Source of the DNA: Streptosporangium becharense
Lineage (GTDB): Bacteria; Actinomycetota; Actinomycetes; Streptosporangiales; Streptosporangiaceae
DNA: 64,000 nucleotides
Reading direction: 5' to 3'
Assembly: GCF_014204985.1 (NCBI RefSeq)
Contig: NZ_JACHMP010000001.1
Span: forward strand, 1,240,001 to 1,304,000
The notes under the pieces are model-generated. The model saw only the letters and a list, made by a program, of their open reading frames with translations. It ran no database searches and had not been told where the DNA came from. Below are positions 55,730-63,045 of this stretch, in pieces. Both the position numbers and the translations under genes were made by a program. Within the stretch, counting starts at the first letter, position 1. The number at the start of each line of letters is the position of its first letter.

Positions 55730-56673
55730 GTCGTGGCCTTCAGCGTGGTCGCGTTCACGATCGAGGGCACCTCGCGGCCCCGCAGGTAGGCGGCGCACCG
55801 CTCGGCGAGGAGTCCGCGCAGCCGCACCTCCGCCGTCTCCGAGTACCAGGCGAAGTGGGGGGTGACAACGGTGTTCGGTGCGCGGAGCAGGGGGTCGTCC
55901 GGACCGGGCGGCTCGTCCTCCAGGACGTCCAGGCCGGCCGCCGTCACCTTCCCGCTGCCGAGGGCGGCCGCCAGGGCCGCGGAGTCGATCAGCCCGCCGC
56001 GGGAGACGTTGACGACCGTGACACCGTCCTTCATCAACCGGAAGGCCCGCTCGTCGAGGATGTGCCGGGTCTCGGCCCGCAGCGGGCAGTGCAGGCTGAC
56101 CACGTCCGCCCGCGCGAGGAGCTCGGGCAGATCCACCATGCGTGCCCCGGCCGCGGCGGTGACCGCCGGGTCGTGGGCGACGACCTCACGGAAGAAGGGC
56201 CCGGCCAGGCGGATCACCTCGGCGCCGATGCGGCCGATCCCGATCAGCCCCAGTGTCTGCTCCGAGAGCGGGACCACGGGCCGCAGCCGGGACCACTGCG
56301 GCCAGTGCCCGTCGCGGACGAGCCGGTCGCCGCCCGTCAGACGGCGGTTGGCGGCCAGGATGAGGGCGACCGCGTGGGTGGCGACCTCCTCCTGACAGTA
56401 GTCCGGGACGTTGACCACCGCGATCCCCCGCTCGCCGGCCGCCGCGAGGTCGATGGTGTCGACCCCGACCCCGTAGCGTCCGATCACCCGCCAGGTGGGG
56501 TGCGCGTCCATCTGCTCGGCGCCGATGGTGGCGTACTGGACGAGGACGCCCTCGGCGGTGCCGAGGTCACCGCCCCGGCGCGCGTCCGTGACGCCGACCG
56601 ACAGCGGCGCCGCGGCCCGTTGCTCGACGAGGATGTCCCCGTAGGAGGTGTCGAGCACGACGAGCCCGCTCAT
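55726..56673 (-). CDS. C-terminal-binding-protein-like D-2-hydroxyacid dehydrogenase
   Basis: The 315-residue NAD-dependent dehydrogenase of the D-isomer family is closest in style to phosphoglycerate dehydrogenase/CtBP. It has the dinucleotide motif GLIGIGRIGAEVI (about 142-154) and the catalytic residues in NVSRGGLID, DVLEDEPPG and TPHFAWYSE. The start ATG overlaps the stop of an 18-codon upstream ORF. It is the first full gene of the chain dehydrogenase-cupin-permease-ATPase-binding protein. Two such enzymes flank the transporter; the sequences are clearly different, so they are not a recent duplication. Confidence 0.88.
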   Translation of the reverse strand: MSGLVVLDTSYGDILVEQRAAAPLSVGVTDARRGGDLGTAEGVLVQYATIGAEQMDAHPTWRVIGRYGVGVDTIDLAAAGERGIAVVNVPDYCQEEVATHAVALILAANRRLTGGDRLVRDGHWPQWSRLRPVVPLSEQTLGLIGIGRIGAEVIRLAGPFFREVVAHDPAVTAAAGARMVDLPELLARADVVSLHCPLRAETRHILDERAFRLMKDGVTVVNVSRGGLIDSAALAAALGSGKVTAAGLDVLEDEPPGPDDPLLRAPNTVVTPHFAWYSETAEVRLRGLLAERCAAYLRGREVPSIVNATTLKATT

Positions 56674-56726
56674 GACGTTATCGCGCGGCCGTCCGCCGCC
56701 GTGCCCGGCTGGACCCTGAATTTCAT
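56670..56726 (-). CDS. Possible 18-residue leader peptide coupled to the dehydrogenase
   Basis: Short ORF from an ATG at 56726, preceded by GGAAAGGCGGACGGG, encoding MKFRVQPGTAADGRAITS. Its TGA overlaps the dehydrogenase ATG in ATGA, the same coupling used between the later genes of the operon. It may be a translated leader controlling the operon; alternatively it is chance. It is too short for composition tests. Confidence 0.4.
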   Translation of the reverse strand: MKFRVQPGTAADGRAITS

Positions 56727-56752
56727 CCCGTCCGCCTTTCCGGTGAATTTGT

Positions 56753-56765
56753 TGAAACGATTCCA
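56753..56765. promoter_or_regulatory. IclR-operator-like palindrome TGAAACGATTCCA
   Basis: Imperfect inverted repeat of the form TGRAA-N3-TTYCA, similar to known IclR-family operators. Nearby TGAATTTCA (56717-56725) is another small palindrome. Both sit 45-90 bases upstream of the dehydrogenase start, within the operon's probable promoter region, and the divergent regulator of the locus is an IclR protein. No clear -35/-10 pair was identified. Confidence 0.4.
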
Positions 56766-56916
56766 GGTATCAGAGGAACGACATTCCGGCCGCCTCGGAG
56801 AAGGATGGTGGAACGCTCCGGCGCCGCCGGAGCCGCGGCGGCCCCCGGAGCGGCACCCGCCCGGCGGGCCGGCCGGGAACCGGATGCCACAGGACGGGCG
56901 GCTGGCGCCTGCGAGG

Positions 56917-57690
56917 TCAGCGGCCCAGCCAGCCGCCGTCGACGGGCAGTGTCACCCCGTGGATGTAGTCGGCGGCGGACGAGGCCAGGAACACCGCCGC
57001 GCCGCCGATGTCAGAGGGCTCGGCCCACCGTCCCGCCGGGATCCGCTCGCTGATCTTCGCGTGTCGGTCCGCGTCGAGCAGCAATGCCTCGTTCATATTG
57101 GTATTCACATATCCCGGCGCTATTGCGTTCACGTTAACTCCGCATGACGCCCACTCGTTGGCGAGGGATTTGACGAGCTGGCCGACGCCTCCCTTGCTCG
57201 CCGCGTACCCGGGAATGGTGATCCCACCCTGGAACGTCATGACCGACGCCAGGAAGATCACCTTTCCCGAACCGCGCGCGACCATCTCCGCCCCGATCCG
57301 GCGGGTCAGGATGAAGGGGGCGGTGAGGTTGACGGCGAGCACCTCGTCCCACAGCTCGTCGCCGTGGGCGACCGCGGGCGCCCGCCGGTTGATCCCCGCG
57401 GCGTGCACCAGGATGTCCGGTGCCGCCTCGCCCGCCTCCTCGAGCCGGTCCAGGAGGCGGTAGAGCGAACCCCGGTCCGCCAGGTCGCACTCCCGCGCCG
57501 CGTACCGCCCGCCGGCCGAGCGGACCGACTCCGCCACCGCCTCCTGGGTGGCGAGAGCCGAGCTGACCCCGACGACGTCGGCTCCGGCCCCGGCCAGCGC
57601 GACGGCGATCGCCGCGCCGATCCCGCGGCTGGCGCCGGTGACCAGCGCCGTACGGCCCCGCAGCACGCCGGGTTCCCGGTCAGGACGCAT
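56917..57690 (-). CDS. kduD: 2-dehydro-3-deoxy-D-gluconate 5-dehydrogenase KduD (SDR)
   Basis: Reduces 2,5-diketo-3-deoxygluconate to 2-keto-3-deoxygluconate, the step after KduI. The 257-residue short-chain dehydrogenase has TGASRGIGAAIA (about 18-29), the HAAGINRR segment, a Ser in the VMTFQGGITIPG region, YAASKGG (catalytic Tyr and Lys), and APGYVNTNMN, which is typical of KduD. The gene starts inside the end of the preceding cupin gene (11-base overlap). Its 243-base distance to the next gene, and the palindrome there, suggest a separate promoter for the transporter genes. Confidence 0.9.
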   Translation of the reverse strand: MRPDREPGVLRGRTALVTGASRGIGAAIAVALAGAGADVVGVSSALATQEAVAESVRSAGGRYAARECDLADRGSLYRLLDRLEEAGEAAPDILVHAAGINRRAPAVAHGDELWDEVLAVNLTAPFILTRRIGAEMVARGSGKVIFLASVMTFQGGITIPGYAASKGGVGQLVKSLANEWASCGVNVNAIAPGYVNTNMNEALLLDADRHAKISERIPAGRWAEPSDIGGAAVFLASSAADYIHGVTLPVDGGWLGR

Positions 57691-58003
57691 CGTCGATGAT
57701 CAGGAACTGGGTGGCCGCGTCCGAGAGGTTGCGGCCCCGGTGAGCGCGTCCCGGGCCGAGGATGAACCCGGCGCCGTGCCCGACGCTGAACGAGCCGCCG
57801 TCCCGGAACTCGTAGCTCATCGTGCCGGTCAGGACATATCCGCGGTGGCCTTTGGTGCACCACACGTCGTCCCTTACGGCGCCGGCCTGGTACTCGACGA
57901 CGTTCCAGACCGTCCCGTCGGGGGCCGGGACGGTCCGCAGCCGGACGCCCGGCACCTCCTCCCGCGCCTCGGCGGGGAAGACGATGTGGTCGACGGTCCC
58001 CAT
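57680..58003 (-). CDS. Small cupin protein, candidate KdgF-like uronate linearisation enzyme
   Basis: The 107-residue single cupin has the second cupin motif in GAGFILGPGRAHRGRN and the first in WCTKGHRGYVLTGTM, in which Cys and His replace the usual HxH. KdgF, which opens 4,5-unsaturated uronates to the KduI substrate, is a cupin of the same size, and the overlap with kduD makes that role attractive; sequence alone does not prove it. The ATG follows GGAGGTGTCCC. It is the first gene after the main promoter of the locus, divergent from the IclR regulator. Confidence 0.7.
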   Translation of the reverse strand: MGTVDHIVFPAEAREEVPGVRLRTVPAPDGTVWNVVEYQAGAVRDDVWCTKGHRGYVLTGTMSYEFRDGGSFSVGHGAGFILGPGRAHRGRNLSDAATQFLIIDDAS

Positions 58004-58050
58004 GGGACACCTCCATGCGCTGTGACCTGCGGCTGTACGGAACCGCTGCA

Positions 58051-58089
58051 GATTTTGGTACGCTATTTCAAAATCGCTCCGCACGTCAA
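58051..58089 (-). promoter_or_regulatory. Promoter of the cupin-kduD unit overlapped by an inverted repeat
   Basis: On the minus strand TTGACG (58089-58084) and TAGCGT (58065-58060) are 18 bases apart. An inverted repeat, GATTTTG (58051-58057) and CAAAATC (58069-58075), brackets the -10 box and would block polymerase if bound. Its AT-rich composition stands out. It lies about 50-85 bases upstream of the cupin start. Confidence 0.6.
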
Positions 58090-58503
58090 CAGATGTTTGA
58101 CGGATCGCCACCTCCCGGTCACGGTGGCGGAAGGAATCTCATGGGCGGGAAACACACGGCCGGTCGCCGGATGCCCGGCGACCGCGCGGGCATCGGAACG
58201 GGACCGTCCGCCGCCGACGGCGCGGACACCGGCCAGGACCATCCGGCACCATCCGGGGCCGGCCGGGACCATCCGCGGCAGGACGGGACCCGCCGAGGGC
58301 TCCGACGCCGCGCGGATCCCATCCTGCCGGGATGATCATTTATGACCCGGCGGAAGACCGGTGTGCCGCCGGAGCATCACCGGCACACTGCCGGTGGCGC
58401 TCCGGCGCACCGGCGGCACACCGGCGGCACACCGGCGGCACACCGGCGGCACAGCCCGTCCGGCGACATCCGACACCGATGACCTTTGGAGAAGAGGGCA
58501 CAG
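58076..58503. other. Intergenic region upstream of the IclR regulator
   Basis: No credible gene. It contains repeated ACCATCCG words (58220-58290) and the hairpin/repeat block at 58358-58451 described separately. The iclR-type gene's ribosome-binding region (GGAGAAGAGGG) is at 58488-58498. Confidence 0.6.
58358..58451 (+). repeat. Nested hairpin plus four 11-bp tandem repeats in the IclR-gene leader
   Basis: CACCGGCGGCA is repeated four times without gaps (58408-58451). CCGGTGTGCCGCCGG (58358-58372) is the exact reverse complement of CCGGCGGCACACCGG (58410-58424, and again 11 and 22 bases later). Between them lies a perfect 8-bp hairpin (58378-58385 with 58389-58396). Alternative pairings with each repeat register are possible. 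Confidence 0.7.
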
Positions 58504-59349
58504 ATGGCAGTGAGCACGGCCAAGGACGGCAAGAAGAGCATTCCGGGCGCTTCCGGCGGCGACTCCGTGTCGGGAACCCAGGGGCTCGACCGCGCTCTGT
58601 CCGTCCTGCTCCAGATCGCGGCCAGTCCTCCCCCGGGCCTGAGCCTGGCCGAGTGCAGCAGCATCCTCGGCTACAGCAAGCCCACGACGCAGCGCCTGTT
58701 GCGCACCCTGACCCGCCGCGAGTTCCTCCACTACGACGAGGACCTCGGCGTCTACTCCCTCGGGGTGGCGAACGCCAGACTGGGGTCGACCTACCTGAAC
58801 CGGGTCACCCTCCGGCAGGCCGCGCTCGCGGCCATGCGCCGCCTGGTCGTCGAGACCCGGGAAACGGCTCACCTCGGCATCCTGTCCGGCTCGAACGTCG
58901 TCTACATCGACGTCGCCGACAGCCCGCAACCGGTGCGGATCTTCAGCCGGGTCGGTGACGCGGTCCCCGCGTACGCCACCGCCGTGGGGAAGGCGATCCT
59001 CGCCTTCCTCCCGCCCGCCGACCTCCGGGAGCACCTGCCCGGGACGCTGGCCGCCCGGACCCCCAACACGATCGTGACGATCCCCGACCTGCTCGCGGAC
59101 TTCGAGCGCACCCGGCAGCGCGGCTACTCGATCGACGACGCCGAGAACCGCGAGGGCATCCGCGGTTTCGCGGCCCCCGTGTTCGATGCCGAGAACAAGG
59201 TCTGCGGAGCCGTCAGCATCGCCGGCCCGGAGTCCCGGGTCTCCCCCGAGAGCGCCGAGCGGTACGGCCCGCTGATCCGCGAGACGGCCGCCGAGATCTC
59301 CGCACTCCTCGGCGCCCCGGCCGGCGGGGGACCGGCCGCGGCCGGCTGA
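58504..59349 (+). CDS. IclR-family transcriptional regulator
   Basis: The 281-residue regulator has a winged helix-turn-helix at about 30-90 (GLDRALSVLLQIA, LAECSSILGYSKPTTQRLLRTL) and an effector-binding IclR domain at about 105-275 (AYATAVGKAILAFLP, RGYSIDDAENREGIRGFAAPVF). KdgR, the classical regulator of pectin and ketodeoxygluconate catabolism, belongs to the same family. The gene is divergent from the cupin-kduD unit, so it probably senses a uronate intermediate. The ATG at 58504 follows GAGAAGAGGG; a TTG six codons earlier is less likely. Confidence 0.92.
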   Translation: MAVSTAKDGKKSIPGASGGDSVSGTQGLDRALSVLLQIAASPPPGLSLAECSSILGYSKPTTQRLLRTLTRREFLHYDEDLGVYSLGVANARLGSTYLNRVTLRQAALAAMRRLVVETRETAHLGILSGSNVVYIDVADSPQPVRIFSRVGDAVPAYATAVGKAILAFLPPADLREHLPGTLAARTPNTIVTIPDLLADFERTRQRGYSIDDAENREGIRGFAAPVFDAENKVCGAVSIAGPESRVSPESAERYGPLIRETAAEISALLGAPAGGGPAAAG

Positions 59350-59563
59350 CACCCCGGTAGGGCGTGCCGACCGCGGCCACCCCGGAACGCCCGGGGCGGA
59401 CGTCCGCCCTCCGGGAAGGCGGGGTCCGCCCACAGGGTGATCTTTTCTCCGCCGGGGCTCCGGGGGCCCGTTCCTGTCCGGGGCCTCCCCTAGCGTCCCT
59501 CCTGACCGGCGCGCCGCGCGCTTTCGTCCGGGTGATCCGGACCGACTTTCAGGAGATGCCGTC

Positions 59564-60766
59564 ATGACCGTGTGGGAGGAGATCCGCGACCTCATCGGCA
59601 CCGGTGACGCGTTCAAGGTCGCGGCCGGGGTCGCCGGCCTCGACGACGCCGGGCGGAGGGAGGTGGCCCGGGAACTGCCGGGCCACATCGAGGTGGCCCG
59701 GTGGGAGGTGGAGAGGCGGCTGGGTGAGCGCTCGGAAAGGCTCGGCCGGATCCGGCTGGAACGGGGGGAGGCCTACAAGCGGTTCGCCCGCGAACGCGGG
59801 GTGCCGCTGCGCGAGATCCACCACCGGTGGGCGGAGACCCTCGGCTGGGGCGGCGACATGGAGGGCACCTGGGAGGATCCCCGGCTGAGCCTGCCGGAGG
59901 CGGAGAGGAAATATCCGTCCCGGGCCGAGTACGACGCCTGGATCGACCCGATGCGGGTCGCGGGTGCGGGCACGATCTCCGGAGCGGCGGCCGTGGTCGC
60001 CTGGCTCAACCGGCGCGACATGGAACGCCGCCGGGGGTTCGCCGACCTCGTCGAACCGGTGCTCCAGGCGGTCGCCGCCCGCCCCGCCGAATGGCAGGCC
60101 GATCTCGCCACGCGGCTCGCGCTGCGGGTGCGCGTCCGGCGCGACCGGTGGGAGGATGATCCGCGCGACCGGAACCTGCCGCTCACCTTCGCGCTGCTGG
60201 GCCGCACCGGTGTGACGCCGCCCGAGCACGACCCGCTCGTGGTCGTCTGGGCCAGCACGCCGCCGACCGCGGAGCGGCTGCGCGACGACCCGCTGCTCGA
60301 CACGCTGTTGCCCAGGCTCTTCCAGGCCCAGGGGGTGGGCTCGGTTCTGCGGGAGGAGCGGGCCGACCCGCCCGCCGCCGCGTCGTGGCTGAGCGCGCTG
60401 CACACCCTGGCCGCCGAGGGGCGGGTGGACCGGGAGCTGCTGCTACGGGGCTGCGTGGGCCGCTTCCTGCGCGGGGGAAGTGTGACCGACCTGCGGTTCT
60501 TCGCCCGCCTCCACGAACTGCTCGAACCGTCCCCGGCCGAGGTGGCCTCGCGCGCCGGTGACTACCTGCGGTCTCCGCGGTCGAACGCGAGATCGCCCGC
60601 TGGACGGCGGAGAATCCGGCTGGGCACTGGCTCGACGAGCGTGAACCGGAGGGAAGGCTCAAGTGGTGGCAGACCGCCGTGGTGGTCTCCATCATCCCGG
60701 ACGAACACTGGGCCGGGGCAGGAGCGCCGGCCGGTGAGCCGGTGGTGCGCGCGGCCAGATCGCTGA
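59564..60766 (+). CDS. DUF6493-like protein, N-terminal half; frame broken near 60565
   Basis: Protein of unknown function resembling the N-terminal part of DUF6493 proteins of actinomycetes (DDAGRREVARELPGHIEVARWEV near the start, later GRFLRGGSVTDLRFFARLHELLEPSPAEVASRAGDYLR). Up to about residue 335 the sequence is coherent; after that the frame runs into 65 Arg/Ser/Pro-rich residues of no coding character. The coherent sequence resumes in the -1 frame (AVSAVEREIARWTAENPAGHW). The ATG follows AGGAGATGCCGTC. Either a one-base deletion, a larger deletion ending out of frame, or a sequencing error broke it. Confidence 0.75.
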   Translation: MTVWEEIRDLIGTGDAFKVAAGVAGLDDAGRREVARELPGHIEVARWEVERRLGERSERLGRIRLERGEAYKRFARERGVPLREIHHRWAETLGWGGDMEGTWEDPRLSLPEAERKYPSRAEYDAWIDPMRVAGAGTISGAAAVVAWLNRRDMERRRGFADLVEPVLQAVAARPAEWQADLATRLALRVRVRRDRWEDDPRDRNLPLTFALLGRTGVTPPEHDPLVVVWASTPPTAERLRDDPLLDTLLPRLFQAQGVGSVLREERADPPAAASWLSALHTLAAEGRVDRELLLRGCVGRFLRGGSVTDLRFFARLHELLEPSPAEVASRAGDYLRSPRSNARSPAGRRRIRLGTGSTSVNRREGSSGGRPPWWSPSSRTNTGPGQERRPVSRWCARPDR

Positions 60767-61410
60767 TCGCCGCCCTCCTGGTCGCGCCGCCTCCGTTCCT
60801 GCAGGAGGGACAGGGTCGTCACGGCAAGCTCATCGGCTGGTGGCCGGGCGTCATGCCGTCCCACCGCGAGGTGATCGCCGCCCACATGATCCCGCTCCGG
60901 TTCCACAGCGACTGGACCGGCGACCTCACCGACGGGCCGCGGCTCACCGACCTCGCCTGCGCGCAGGGACCGGCCGGGCAGGCGACCGCCCTGCTGCTGG
61001 TGGAACGGCTGGCCCTCGGCATGTCGGTGTACCGGCGCCGGGCCGTGCAATACCTCTCGGCCACCGGAGACCTGCCCGCCGCGGCCATGGGCGCGGAGTT
61101 CGGGCGGCGGATGCGCCACTCCTGGCTCCCGCTCGCCGCATTCCGGAAGATCATGGAGGACTTCGTCCACGAGGGTGCCCACCGAGAGGCGTGGGCCATG
61201 ATCACCGCCGCCCTGCCCCATCTGATGCCCGCCGCGGGCGAGCGGTCCGGCAGGAGACTGGTCGGCTTCCTCACCTTCGCCCGCCAGACGGCCCGGCGGA
61301 TCGGTGCGACCGGTGAGATCCCCGAGGTCACGGCGATGGCCGGGCGAAAGGGCTCGAACCGGGCCGTCCTCGAATGCCGCGCCTTGCGTGACCTGCTCTC
61401 CCCTCCGTGA
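60679..61410 (+). pseudogene. DUF6493-like protein, C-terminal half in shifted frame
   Basis: Continuation of the preceding gene in the next frame. Sequence with good codon use is readable from about 60568 (AVSAVEREIARW) to the stop at 61410, but the only possible start is a GTG at 60679 without a ribosome-binding site, and an in-frame TGA lies at 60559-60561. The C-terminus, RTAGEIPEVTAMAGRKGSN-like, has the pattern I associate with the ends of DUF6493 proteins. Family members are longer, as I recall about 900 residues, whereas the two halves total about 615, so internal sequence may also be lost. Confidence 0.65.
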
Positions 61411-61634
61411 CACCGGGAGCCCGGAGCCCCCCGCGCCCGGAGCGGTCACGAGCGAGAGCCCACGATGAACACGGAACCGGCAGAACTCCCTCCGACACCG
61501 AAAAGACCTGCGGAACCGGCGGTGGAATCCAGGCTGGGGCCTGCTGAAAGCTTTCGACGCCGCTGCGGGCACCGCTTCCCGAAGCCGGCGGCTCCGCGGG
61601 CACCGCACCCGCCCGCGCGGTGTCTGCGGAGCCG

Positions 61635-62048
61635 TCAGTTGGAGAAGACAACCCGCCAGTTGGAGCACGCCGTCGGCCGTTGGTACGTGCCCTCGCAGAC
61701 CCGTGCCCTGATGAGATCGATGCCCCCGACGCTCGTGCGGAACGTCGTCGGCCTGTTGAAGCAGTTCAAGAGGTTGGCCCCGCTCCATTCCGTGCTGAAC
61801 CTGTCCCGGTAGCTCAGCTGCACCCACCCGCAGCCGGCGCCAGCGCTGTCGTTGAGCGTTCCGGAGACCTCGAAGCCCGACTGGAGGGCGACCACCTTGC
61901 CCTTGGCGTAGGCCTTGTGGTCGGCGGAGTAGATCGAGCCCCACTTCCAGGTGCCAGGGTCTGACGCGGCCGAGGCGGTGGTGGAACCGCCGAGGACGAG
62001 GGCCGCCGCCGTGGTCAGGCCCAGCAGGGCTCGGATGCCGGTGCGCAT
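61635..62048 (-). CDS. Small secreted four-cysteine protein
   Basis: I do not recognise this family. The 137-residue product has a clear signal peptide (1-27, RTGIRALLGLTTAAALVLGG, cleavage after TASA), leaving about 110 residues. Four cysteines (GAGCGW, LLNCFN, ARVCEG, TACSNW) could form two disulfides; aromatic residues are frequent (YSADHKAY, WVQLSYRDRF). The ATG follows a CTGGAG site. It stands alone, with no operon partner. A small beta-rich extracellular protein is plausible. Confidence 0.75.
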   Translation of the reverse strand: MRTGIRALLGLTTAAALVLGGSTTASAASDPGTWKWGSIYSADHKAYAKGKVVALQSGFEVSGTLNDSAGAGCGWVQLSYRDRFSTEWSGANLLNCFNRPTTFRTSVGGIDLIRARVCEGTYQRPTACSNWRVVFSN

Positions 62049-62455
62049 ATGGAAACTCCAGGGATTTCATGATCGATACAGGTCCGTGCGACTTGAAAGG
62101 CTAGATCCACACACTTGGGGTTCACTTGAAGCCACCAGAAGCGCTCGGCCCTGTGAACGCCGTGAAGGGGCACGCCTGCGAAACCGCCGGCGGGAGGCCC
62201 AGGTCACCCACCGGCCGATCGCGAGTCGCACCGTTGATCATCGGCGTCCGACACCCGTTCCCCGCCCTCAACGCAGTGCGCCGCCACACGGGGACGAGGG
62301 CTGCCGAACCGGCATCAGCCGCCGGAGGAGGAGCGCCCCACCTGGTGAGCCGGCTGCCGGTGCAACCGGGGCCGGCGCCGCGGGCGACACGCCGACGGGC
62401 CACCGTCACGATCTTGTTATCCCAAAGATCTCCCACGGGGGCTGTTGGACACAGA
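62049..62455. other. Intergenic region between secreted protein gene and tRNA-Val
   Basis: Frames here are short or lack ribosome-binding sites. I see no repeat, RNA structure or promoter that I can name with confidence. Confidence 0.5.
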
Positions 62456-62489
62456 AGAGCCCGGCGGACTGTACAGTCCGCCGGGCTCT
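62456..62489. terminator. Perfect 34-bp palindrome downstream of tRNA-Val
   Basis: Arms of 17 bases, starting AGAGCCCGGCGGACTGT, with no loop. It begins 20 bases after the 3' end of the tRNA on its strand. The transcript would fold into a long stem with a minimal loop; the lack of a U-tract is usual in actinobacteria. Confidence 0.75.
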
Positions 62490-62508
62490 GACCTGCTGTT
62501 TCACGCTG

Positions 62509-62580
62509 TGGGCGATACTGGGATCGAACCAGTGACCTCTTCGGTGTGAACGAAGCGCTCTCCCGCTGAGCTAATCGCCC
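62509..62580 (-). tRNA. tRNA-Val (anticodon CAC)
   Basis: The 72-base gene folds into a complete cloverleaf: acceptor GGGCGAT pairs with ATCGCCC, with discriminator A. The D arm is GCTC/GAGC, the anticodon stem CTTCG/CGAAG with loop TTCACAC (CAC, reading GTG), and the T arm ACTGG/CCAGT with loop TTCGATC. The 3' CCA is not encoded. No integrase or duplicated tRNA end is visible nearby. Confidence 0.96.
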
Positions 62581-63045
62581 GCCCTGTGCGGCGCCTCTCG
62601 GTGCCGACGAGAGAAACCATACAGCAATCGGCGAGCGCTCGCGAAGCGATGTCACCACCCAATACGATCTTGATAGGCGACACGGTGACGAGGCAAAGCT
62701 TCGGGGATGCATCCGGTGGTGGGCTACGGTGACATAGCATCGTCCTGATCCGGAGAAGAGCCCGTACGACCCGGGCTCGACCCGAATCACCCGAGACGCC
62801 CTACCCGGGAGTCGACGGTGACCAAAACGAGATGCAAAACCCTCGCAAATACGGCCCTGTTGGTGATGTTTAGCCAGGTAGATGCCCAAATGTCGCGCTG
62901 TGATGTGTGTTACAGAAGGGCGTGGAGGCGGAATCTTTCCTACAGGTTTCGTCGTTCCGCGTGGGTGGCTCCGGCGGGACGACGCCCGTCTGAGCAGTGA
63001 AAGCCCCGAAGAGGGGACCGACGAGGAAAAAAGGTTTGGCTGACG
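62581..63045. other. Long upstream region of ssgB
   Basis: 465 bases without a credible gene, less GC-rich than the surroundings (62820-62950 especially). GTTT (62946-62949) and GGGTGG (62963-62968), 13 bases apart, loosely resemble SigB/SigH-type stress promoters. The short hairpin GCCCCGAAGAGGGG lies just before the start. A long, regulated leader would fit a developmental gene. Confidence 0.4.

Noticed and set aside
60540-60700. Programmed -1 frameshifting in the DUF6493-like gene
   Set aside because: No X-XXY-YYZ slippery heptamer or downstream pseudoknot is apparent at the frame change; mutation or sequencing error is simpler.
62509-62580. Phage or genomic-island attachment site at tRNA-Val
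   Set aside because: No integrase gene, no duplicated tRNA end and no change in composition on either side within the window.
62946-62968. SigB/SigH-type promoter for ssgB
   Set aside because: GTTT and GGGTGG are present but 13 bases apart, shorter than the usual 14-16, and the -10 element matches only in part; mentioned only as a loose resemblance.
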